Assembly (NCBI GenBank): GCA_024336345.1
Contig: JANFOG010000006.1
Span: 124,001 to 188,000 of the forward strand
DNA length: 64,000 bases
Reading direction: 5' to 3'
Source: Mariannaea sp. PMI_226
Lineage: Eukaryota > Ascomycota > Sordariomycetes > Hypocreales > Nectriaceae
The position numbers and the translations under genes were made by a program. Each line of letters starts with the position of its first letter. The first letter of the stretch is position 1. The notes beneath the pieces are model-generated. The model did no database searches, was not told where the DNA came from, and saw only the letters and a program-made list of their open reading frames with translations. Positions 32,356 through 41,607 of this stretch are shown piece after piece.

Positions 32356-34990
32356 ATGCCGGGGTTCGCTGATTCTTTCTGGTCCAGCGACTATGCCGCT
32401 GGACTGGGCGTCCTGTTTGGCAAGCTTCAACAGGGCGTAATCGAAAATCGACAGGTCCTAACCATCGCACGTATGCGAGCTGAGGCTGAAGAAGTTTACG
32501 GTCAACGCCTCAACGAAATAACCCCTTCCACAGACAAAATCTCAGGAGGCTTCTCTCGCGACGATGGTGCCACCGTTCGCAAGGTAAGAGACCCCATCTT
32601 ATCTGGCTTACGGCTCTCTCCCCCTCTATCCTATCGTTGGTATGCTAACGCCGATGTTAACATAGGCGTTTGATGGCATGCGCACCGAGATGCTGGATGC
32701 TTCCCGTAATCATCAGCGTATTGCCCAAAGCATTCGGGATCTTGTTGTCAACCCCTTCTCCCGCTGGTGTGATGCTCATGAGGCCCGCATCCAGGACTCG
32801 CAGGATGAGCTTCAGGCTCGCATCAAAGCCCACGATCGCCAGGCCGAGGCCACAAAAAAGCTACGCGCCGTCTACTTCAATAAGTGCCGCTTGGTAGAAG
32901 ATATTGAGGAAGAGAATAAGCTTGCTTTCCAGGACCCCGAAAGCAGCCCTAAGGCGGCCCAGGCGATTCCCGAAATCAAGGTTGAACCCCAAGAGGAGGA
33001 CCCTAAGGAGGAAGAAATCTTCGAGATTGGTGACGATGTGTATCAGCCTGAACAGATGAAGAAAATCCTTTCGCACATGCTCTCCAATATCAAGATGGGC
33101 GAAACCAAGGTTCCCATTCTTGGAACGTACCTCAACACTTCCGCCGGCGCTGATATCGTTGAGTACCTCCAGCGAAGTATGGGCACCAGCAGTGTGAGCT
33201 ATGCCGAGCGCATTGGTCAGGATCTTGTCTCCAACGGTTTTCTTCGTCTTATTGGCAATGTCGGCAATACCTTCGCCAACAGCTCCAAAATGTTCTACCA
33301 GTGGCGACCTAAGGCCTTCCAGATGGCTGGTATCCCAGAGAAGAAGAACCTTAATCGCACTTTCTCCATGCCCTCAGCCGGCTCTGACGGTAGCGATTCT
33401 CCTGTGGTTGGAACCGTTAGCGAGTACCTGTCCAACTGGAATGTCCTCAGCAACCCTCGCCCGAACGAGACTCCTAGCCAGCGCTTGCAACGAGAAGCGC
33501 GCGAAGCCGACGACAAGTACAAGGCTGGTGTTCGTCAACTAGATCAGCTCCGATGCGAACTTGAGGCGACCATTTTCGTCCACCTGAAGTTTCTTGAGCG
33601 CTGCGAGCTTGACCGCCTCAAGGCCATCAAAACTGTCATTCTCGACTTCTCTGGCACCATTGGCAACGTCATCCCCAGTCTGCAATCCACTGTCGATAAG
33701 ATGATGTTGTTCCAAGAGACTATTCAGCCAGAAGGCGATTTGCGGTATCTGCTTGAGACTTATCGCACTGGAAGCTTCGTTCCCAAGGTGGTTGTGTACG
33801 AGAACTATTACAACAAGGTCGACGAGCACACTTTCGGCATCGACCTCGAGGCTCGTGCACGAGCTGACAAGAAGCGTGTGCCAATTATTATTACAACCGT
33901 GCTTACATATCTTGACCACCATTACCCTGATCTTGAAGGTGATGAGGCCCGGAGGGGAGTATGGCTGGTCGACGTTCCCCTCGCTCAAACACATCGATTG
34001 CGTGCGAAGGTCAATGATGGGAAGCTCATCTCACCCGAAGTATTTGAAGAATTCGATATCCCCACGGTTGCCAGTCTACTAAAGGTCTATCTCTTGGAGC
34101 TTCCTGGTGAGCATTCAATCTCCCATCTTACTTGAGTTCCTGTCATCACTAACGTCGTGCTCCTAGACTCACTCGTTTCCTCACACGTCTACGAGATTGT
34201 TCGCACCATCTACTCATCAACGGCAGACTCTTCTGATGCCTCGCGAGTTGCTGTGCTGCAACAGACGCTTTCCCAGCTTCGGCTCACTAACATTGCCACC
34301 CTTGACGCCTGTATGAATCACTTCACTCGCTTAATCGACCTCACTTCAGCCGACGACGCCTATGTCACGGCTCTTGCCGCAGCGCTTGCACCGTGTATTC
34401 TGCGACCACGGTCAGAAACATCCTTGACTCTAGAAGAGAAGCACGCCGTTCGATTAGTCCGTGACCTTTTTGCTCACAAGGACGCTATCTTCACCGCTTT
34501 GAAGCGCATGTCCACTCTCAACCACTCCTCCTCAGTCACCGCCACACGACCGCGCGCTGTGAGCACCAACGAAAGCAACCGCAAGGCCCTCATGGAGGAG
34601 CGGAATAGAGCTCTGCTCGAAAAGGCCAATGCCAACCGCGGCCGTGACAAAAGCCCTGCGCCGAGCCCGCGAGGTCATCGACGAGATCGCAGCACGGGCG
34701 GGCCCGAGACCCGATTTCCCATTCAAACAAGCCCAACCTCAGCGGCAGACCGACACCGAAGTAGTCTCGGTAGCCTCGGTGGCCTAGCTAAGCGCTCAAG
34801 TTTGGAGGTTCCTGCCCCTGACGGTACCGAGCCCACCAACGGCACCGACGTAGTCAAATCACCAGACTCTGATGGAACCGCAGAGAAGCGGGAGAGCCTT
34901 GGCCGGACGAGGTTCGTTGGCGGCAAGCGAGTTGCACCCGAGACACCTGAGCGTGGAGTACAACTTGAGGACAAGCCCATTGAAGATTAA
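32356..34990 (+). CDS. rgd2: Rgd2-like F-BAR/DEP/RhoGAP protein
   Basis: Exons 32356-32583, 32666-34106 and 34167-34990 encode 830 residues. An F-BAR/FCH region begins at the N-terminus (FWSSDYAAGLGVLFGKLQQG) and continues after an insertion; a DEP domain sits in that insertion at about 215-305 (KVPILGTYLNTSAGADIVEYL...FLRLIG...FYQW); the second F-BAR part covers about 350-450; the RhoGAP domain spans about 465-650. The C-terminal 180 residues are Ser/Arg-rich and disordered. F-BAR split by DEP followed by RhoGAP is the layout of yeast Rgd2, a GAP for Cdc42 and Rho5. Oddly, the expected arginine-finger position reads GVWLVDVP, with leucine at residue 510, while the downstream Lys (SLLKVYLLELP) is kept. 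The protein may therefore bind rather than stimulate Rho GTPases. Confidence 0.92.
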
Positions 34991-35920
34991 ATGAGATGAC
35001 GATGGAATGAAACCACTGGGTAACTTCGCACACAAGCAGGGCCATGATGAGATATTGCTATAGCCCGCAGGCGGAGCAGAATGGAAAGGGAACGGAATGG
35101 ATTGGAACTAGGCCAAGAGTCTGGGGATACTCGGCCCCCTATCTCTTCCCCGGCCACTTATCGATCATGTGTACGCGTTATGGAGCATGAAGCCAAAAAG
35201 AATCAAGGGGTGTGCTATTTTGTTCGTTTTTTTCTTCTTCTTTGTACTGGTGCTGTACCTCGACTCTGGCGGCGATTTCAAGTTGGAATTTTTATGTTCA
35301 ATTTTTCTTCTTTTTTCTTCATTCTCCATGATGATATTTTCAGCTTGTGCAGCCTGTGCCTTCGTTTTATCTTCGTATCCCATGGAGCTGTTCATATTCC
35401 CCCAGGTTAATGATCTCTTTCTCTCTCTTTTTTCTCTTTATACCAGTCCCCCTGTTATTTATTTGTTGGATGGTGGGAGAGAATAGAAGGATGGAAAATG
35501 CATATATTGGGCGGTTGGCGGGAATGGATGAAATGGCCCGATGGATAGGTTGTAGCGAAATCCGTCTGAAAGCAAAGAGCTTCCTCTTTTTTTTTTTTTT
35601 TTCATTTTCTATTTTTTTAAGGAGCGAGAAAGGGGTTTGTTTACATTCTTCTTCCACTTGTTTCCCCCTTTTTGCCAATGTGTTTCACTGTAGACTATGG
35701 CTAAAGTAGACATTGCTACTGTATGGAAATAGATTGGTACGCGCTGAATTTGTCTATTTTCTCAGTTCGATGATTTTGATCCTTGGAACGATCTTCTTAG
35801 AAGTTTGTCATTGCCCCAAAAGCTGGATATAATGATCAAAACTATATAGGAGCCCCCTTATCAATGTCTAAACCCTTTGCCCATCTCCTACCACTGTCCG
35901 ACTTTGCATGTTCTAGGTTT
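34991..35920. other. Convergent 3' region between rgd2 and apl5
   Basis: 930 bp between convergent stop codons, rich in T tracts (T18 near 35585-35602) and TTC repeats. It should contain both 3' untranslated regions. The open frames here are low-complexity Phe/Ser/Leu products of T-rich DNA. Confidence 0.5.
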
Positions 35921-38900
35921 TCACATTAAATCAGGTTCCTCTATCTTGGCCACTCGCTTTTTCTTCTTCTTCTTGGCCACAACGGCATCTCCTGGGGCAT
36001 TTGCAACCCCTAGGACGGTGTCGTCACCATGGTTATTGGTGTTTCCGGCAGTGTCTTCGAGGGGCGCCAGGCGGGTCTTCTTTTTCGTCTTCTTGGGCTT
36101 GACCTCGTCGCCCTCAGCTGCAGCAGCGCCGTCCTTGGGGTTACTGGCCTTCTTCTTCTTCTTCTTTTTCACCACCGTGCCCTCAACGTCAACACCCTGA
36201 GCTACTTGGATGCGCTCGTTTGCGCGCTGCATCTCTAGGCGGAGACGCTCGACCTCCTTCATGGCCTGTCGCATCTCGGCATCCTCGCGCTGTTGGCGTT
36301 CGTGGTCGAAGCCGTCCGCAGGCTGGTCTTCTAGGTTGAATGAGCTGATGCGGCTCGAGTCAACTTGGAGAAGAGATTGTTTGAGTTTGCGTGATTTCGT
36401 CTTGGTGAAGCTATCCGAGTTGTTCTCCGAGTCATATGTTCGCCCACCCTGGTCGACTCCATCCAACGTCTCATCTGCAGCGATGACAACCCTTTGTCGA
36501 GGCGTTGACCGTGGACGTTGCTGTTGTTGAGGTGTTACGACACTTCCAACCTTGTCAAGATCCAACTGCATTATTGGTATGGAGTCAATATCAAGGTCGG
36601 GGCCATTGCTGTTGTGAAGAATATTATGAATGGGAGTAGATGTTCGAGGCGTGTCGTTACTGGGAATGTAGTAGGGATCGTCCTTATTTCTCTCAAGCCT
36701 CTCAGCTTTTCTACGGGCGACAATATCAGCGTCCAGGTAGCTATCCTCCGTAGCTTGTTGATAAGAGCCGGTATAGTCCTCGTTCAGGTCAGCAAATCGA
36801 TTGATTGCTGGTGCCGAAGAGTCAATGCTGGTTGGCGGTGGTTTCTGGTGGTAATACGCCTCAAACTCATCCGAGCCGTCGGCTTCCAGTACAATTGAGT
36901 CTGCCTCAGACAGCAGTCTCACCAGATTGGGGTGGATCGGCTCGTCTAGGTCAAGGCCATCGGGCATTGGTACTCTCCGTTGAGCTCCTTGGGCTACCGA
37001 GTTGAGTTCCCACCCATTGAAGAGGGACGGGATTGCTTGTGTGAGCAGTAGCGGAGGGTCTTGTTCAACTTCATCTGTTGAGGCTGGTTGGCCGGCTGCT
37101 GCTTCTGATGTGAGCTTTAGCAGCTCGGTGAACTCAACGGCCCTTTCTTGAACCTCTAAGCTGGGGTTTAGCTGTAGAGGTTCAAAAACGTGCAGAATGC
37201 GAGCCATGAGCAATGACACCTTGGACTTCCTTTCCGCCGCCCATGGCTCTGTCTCATCCCCTACAATAACTGCAAATATCTTGGCTACAGCCTGGAGTGT
37301 CGTTGTAATTACCTCAGGATTGGTCGTCCGAGGAATTAGTTGCAACAAACCATTCAATCCATCCTCTGGGACAGAGAGCTGCAGGGCGTACTCTCCCATG
37401 ATCCAAGCCACTGAAGAAAGGACCCCTGATGTGATAGAATAACCTACAGGAGTATCGGCGTTGAGTTGGCTCAGGACGGTCTCTGCAGCGCGTACTGCCG
37501 TCGATCTCATCGCTCGCACCTTGACAGCAACATTGCGAAGCTCATCTCCAATTCTTCCTGATACGTCGATACTTGATTTGGATGAGACTGCGTCGGCATC
37601 CAGGTTCCGTGCAGTGGGCGTCATACGCACGAGTTGCGTCAGGACATCGAGATACCAGTCAAAGTCCAGCAGGTTGGAATAGTTGTCCTTTGCGCACATG
37701 AATAATATTCTTCCGATGACATCGATCCGGTATTCGTCAGGAAGAGGAGGTGTTTGGCGAGGCGTGCTTACTCCCTGAGCCTCTCCGGACCCATCGGTGT
37801 CTGAATCAACGTCCGACGGAGGAGTACCTGGTTGTTGCTTATCCCTCGCTGGCATGGAGGACTTGAGTTGCTTCATTAGACGGCTTACAATCGACATAAG
37901 ATTGTCGCCAGTGACCATGCCCTGGACAAGGTCAAGAGCTTGTATTCGAATTGTGATGTCAGGGCTATCTATACAATCCATGATGACGTCCTCTTGCTGT
38001 GACACCAGATAGGGGTGAGTGAGGACAATCTTATTGAATGCCAGCAAAGCAACGTATTTAACTTCCACAAGTTAGCCTGATTTCTCAAAGAGAGATTTTA
38101 ACAACAGCGGGCGTGAACTAACGATTGGGGTCATCATCAATTATAACCATGCCTCGCAACTTATTGACACACAATGTGGCAATCTCGTCGGTCCCTGAAA
38201 CTTCATCACCACTTCCCAAGATCCCGCCTTGAATGATACCGTTGATGCACTCATATAGCAAGGACATGGCTGGCGTAGTTCGGATGATGTTGGTCAGAGG
38301 AGGCAATAACTTCCTTACAAGTCGAGGCTCCAGGGGTGTCAATGTTGCGAACTGCTCTTAGATTAGTTTTTGCTCACGAAATCTTTCTTCGTACAAGCAA
38401 CTCACCAGCTTTATGAGTTTGATGGCCATCCAGTTATCACCACCATCAACCAGAAGCTCAAACAGCCGGGGTGCTAGAGGGAGGAAGTCGTGTGGCCTGC
38501 GCCAGCCAAGCTCGCAAATCACATTTACAATGGCAGCTGTGACACTCGGGTCTTCGTTGGGGTCCATCAGGCGCTCCTTGATTTTGGGCCATGCAGCTCG
38601 TAGGGCTTCGGGGTACACGAGGGCTAGTCGGCATAGCGTTACCAAAGTCTTCTTTCGGATGTTCGAATGGCTATGACCAAGTCGCGGCAACAAGTCGGCC
38701 AAGGTCGAGAGCGCCAACGACGGCGTGATGACGTGAGGCAGAGTCGCAATAGGGAGGGAAATAACGGTCGGCGTGGGCGAGCCAATGTCCTTTTGACAAG
38801 TGAGTTAGTATCAAGAGCGACTCTTCAGCAAAGCTGGGGTCGAAGTGCGGTATAGTATCATCGCGCACCTTCTTCAGCAGATTGGTTGCCAGCATGAGGA

Positions 38901-39305
38901 CCTCAGTATCTGTTCGAAAGCTCTGAACGGCGCCCAGATACCCTATACGCTTGTGGTGATACTTTGGTGAAGACATGACTTCGAGCACGTGGAATGAAGC
39001 CCATGACATATCATGGCCGACCATTTCGAGGTAGATGAGCTTCAGAAGCGCCGTCGCCTTGAGATCTGGAACAAGTGATCTGTTAGTTATTTCCCATAGG
39101 CCGCCGAATGAAAGCATGGAACGGCATCTCAAGTCTCGAGATATCTTCCACCCAGGTCAACTATGTAGCATCAATGGTTGACGAACCCATGTCTGAGCCA
39201 CGAATCTCGGCGCGACACTCCTTCAGGCTCTTCTGGATGTACTCCTTCTCATTTCCCTTGTGGTTTCGAAGCCCTCGAATGAGGTCATACAGCGACTTTT
39301 CGAAC
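35921..39305 (-). CDS. apl5: AP-3 adaptor complex delta subunit
   Basis: Coding exons in order are 39305-39187, 39065-38869, 38789-38406, 38351-38123 and 38061-35921, about 1023 residues from FEKSLYDLIRGLRNHKGNE onward. The first Met codon must be completed by an upstream exon: the exon at 39305 starts with G after CAG, so a preceding exon ending in AT would give M-F-E-K. I could not place that 2-nt contribution. The N-terminal 600 residues are adaptin HEAT-like repeats (DLKATALLKL, VEVMSSPKYHHKRIGY-like, IATLPHVITPSLALSTLADLLPRLGHSH, CELGWRRPHDFLPLAPRLFELL). The C-terminus is disordered with repeated KKKKK blocks. Delta-adaptin is a large subunit of AP-3, which sorts cargo from Golgi/endosomes to the vacuole. 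The intron-1 donor (GTTCGT) is weak. Confidence 0.93.
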
Positions 39306-40237
39306 CTGCGCAGTGTCAGCGTCGAGGGCCAGACAGAATCCAGGCGATGTTGCCCGCGAAAGCTCCCCCTACATGATGCTGGCGGATGCCCCACGTGGGG
39401 CCGACCGCTACGAGGCGCGAAAGTCGTCGGCGTTGAGTAGGAATATCGAGAGTATATTGAGGGGGGGTGGGAGATTGAGGGTGAGGAAAGGAAGAGGTCG
39501 TCAGCGTCTTTCGGAAGCGAGCCAACACATCCCAAGTGTTGGGCGTTGGCGATTTCGTCGTAGGGATGAGACAAGTGGTGGTTGGGAACGAATGAGATGC
39601 TGGGCAATGACGGAATGGCAGTGCCTAGGAGTCGGGGACAAGACGGCCCGAGCACACGACAGCAGGTGTGATTGATCCCTACAGTCGGCAGTCAGTAGGT
39701 GCCGTACCTACTGATATGCCTACTGATATGCCCTACATTGGCCTTGCCAGCGTAGGCTTGGTGTCTTATAAGCCTCCAGCGCAAGCTCATAGCATTTGAA
39801 CAATGGTGCCTCGCAGATGCAAATTTGACTCATTGGGTTTATATTTATTCAATTTTTCGGCCTTTAAATAACCACTGTCCTTATTTCATCCCCGATGAGG
39901 ATGATGAATAATAATGAACTGGGCCTGTCAATCAGTGGAGAGTTGTGCTGAGTATGCCCCCCATGTTTATTCCGTATCCACTAAAACTACCCAGTATGTC
40001 AGAGGGAGCCTCAGTGCAGCTGCTGGGTCCAACCCGGCACTGGCACCACCGTTCGACTGGGCTTTCTCGTCGCAAAACCTCAACACCAAAACCACCTCTT
40101 CTATATCCTCACAACACCAAGCTCCCTCCGGAGCGCCCTATAGATTCCCAATGCCACGATTATAACTCTCACCATACTTCTCCCGACACAGCCACGCTCT
40201 TTTCACATAGGTTCCTCCCGCACGTTTACCCACTCCA
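39306..40237. promoter_or_regulatory. Divergent promoter region of apl5 and coq10
   Basis: 930 bp between divergent genes. It should contain the missing first exon of apl5. A 14-bp perfect palindrome GCCCCACGTGGGGC lies at 39388-39401, and a TACCTACTGATATGCC repeat pair at about 39708-39732. AT pairs such as AATAATAATG occur near 39904-39914. Confidence 0.5.
39388..39401. promoter_or_regulatory. Perfect CCACGTGG-centred palindrome
   Basis: GCCCCACGTGGGGC is a perfect 14-bp palindrome with a CACGTG core, about 80 bp upstream of the first recognised apl5 exon. It is a strong candidate for a dimeric bHLH or bZIP binding site. Confidence 0.5.
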
Positions 40238-40894
40238 ATGGCCGCCCGCACCCTCCCCCGGCCGTTTCACGCCGCATTTGCTACTCCAAGTCGCATTCTC
40301 ACGACAAGCGTCTCCTCCGCCTATTCCTCTCAACCTCCCTCAGCCCGCCGCCCGTTCTTCTCTCTTCCGGGCGCAACCCCCGCAACGCAAAGCCTCACCG
40401 CAACACGCATCCTCCCCTACCCCCATGCGCCGCTCTACGAGCTCATCGCCGACGTCGACTCCTATGTTCAGTTCGTCCCCTACTGCTCCCGCTCCCGCGT
40501 CACCCGCTGGTCCGACCCCGATACCTCCGGCCGGCGCTGGCCGACACTCGCGGATCTGCACGTCGGCTGGGGAGGGTTCGACGAAGTCTTCACTAGCAGA
40601 CTGCGCTGCGACCCGGGGATATCTGTCGAGGCGATCAGCGGATCGACGCACCCCGGAGGCGAGGGTCCCGATGCCTCAGCCGTCTTCAGAAGCCTAGTAA
40701 CGCGATGGACCGTCAAGGAGCTCGCTGGACCACCTTCGCCGTCGACTCAGGTCCATCTGGCTATCGATTTCCAATTCACGAATCCGCTCTATGCTGCTGT
40801 GAGCGCTGCCGTCTCTGACAAAATTGCTGGGTTAATGATAGAGGCATTTGAAAAGCAAGCTCGAATGAAGCTTGGCCGACACCAGAGGCTGTAA
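40238..40894 (+). CDS. coq10: Coenzyme Q-binding protein Coq10 (START-like domain), mitochondrial
   Basis: Single exon, 218 residues, ATG at 40238. The first 45 residues are Arg/Ser/Ala-rich without acidic residues, a mitochondrial presequence. The remainder is a polyketide-cyclase/START-like fold: YPHAPLYELIADVDSYVQFVPYCSRSRV, then LHVGWGGFDEVFTSRL, VHLAIDFQFTNPLY and a C-terminal helix IAGLMIEAFEKQARMKLG. Coq10 binds ubiquinone and supports Q delivery to the respiratory chain and Q biosynthesis. Compared with relatives, the loop SGSTHPGGEGPDASAVF between strands is long. The start is set by ATGGCC, a good context. Confidence 0.95.
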   Translation: MAARTLPRPFHAAFATPSRILTTSVSSAYSSQPPSARRPFFSLPGATPATQSLTATRILPYPHAPLYELIADVDSYVQFVPYCSRSRVTRWSDPDTSGRRWPTLADLHVGWGGFDEVFTSRLRCDPGISVEAISGSTHPGGEGPDASAVFRSLVTRWTVKELAGPPSPSTQVHLAIDFQFTNPLYAAVSAAVSDKIAGLMIEAFEKQARMKLGRHQRL

Positions 40895-41607
40895 ACAGAA
40901 CGTATATATAACTATGCGTTACCTCTCGTAGGGGCACGCCACGACTCTCCTTGGGACATCTCAATATTATGTACTATATCTATTTATACATTGATAGACC
41001 GTCACGACTTTCACGACAGAGAGGATATACTGTAACGAGACATAGACAAATTACAAGCTTTTCTCTTTTTTTTCTCCTTCGTTCCCTACATACTCCATTC
41101 ATTCTGCACGTAAGGTTGTCTAGGACGATTTCCATCTAATCCAACCTGCTGCTTGATCCATCGTCCATCCATCTTCCAAACCAAAAACGTCGTCTTTGCG
41201 CCAACCCCGAGACCCCAGGGTCCGAAGGGGAAGCTCGGATCGTACGCCGTTGACTCCTTCGTCACACCCAAGCATCATTGAGCCGTTTCATCATACTCCG
41301 ATCCAAATGCATTCAGGATAACTTGTGACTGCTGAGATGTGCGTAACTGGTAACTGAGAAAAGAAAAAAAGATCCAAAAACGACTCTGATGAAAAAGTCC
41401 AAAACGGAAACAATAAAATAAAACCACAACTGCCCACCGGAAAGTAGGAAATAGGAAATTCTCTCAGAACTGAGGAGAGAAAAGGCAAAACAACGACGAT
41501 TCGCCCAGGTATCTGGTTTAAGAAAAATATTGAAAGGACAGCTGCGTCAGGCTCGGAATTTCACATTATCGTGCCACATTGACAAGCCCATTGGCTTTTT
41601 ATACTTC
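40895..41607. other. Convergent 3' region between coq10 and the ubiquitin-like gene
   Basis: 700 bp between convergent genes with AT-rich sequence and no supported frame. The minus-strand end may include one more short exon of the neighbouring gene (see 41608-44527). Confidence 0.45.

Noticed and set aside
39161..39655. 164-residue minus-strand frame covering the apl5 N-terminus
   Set aside because: Only its last part (from FEKSLYDL) is apl5 exon. The upstream residues lie in the likely intron or leader and lack family support.
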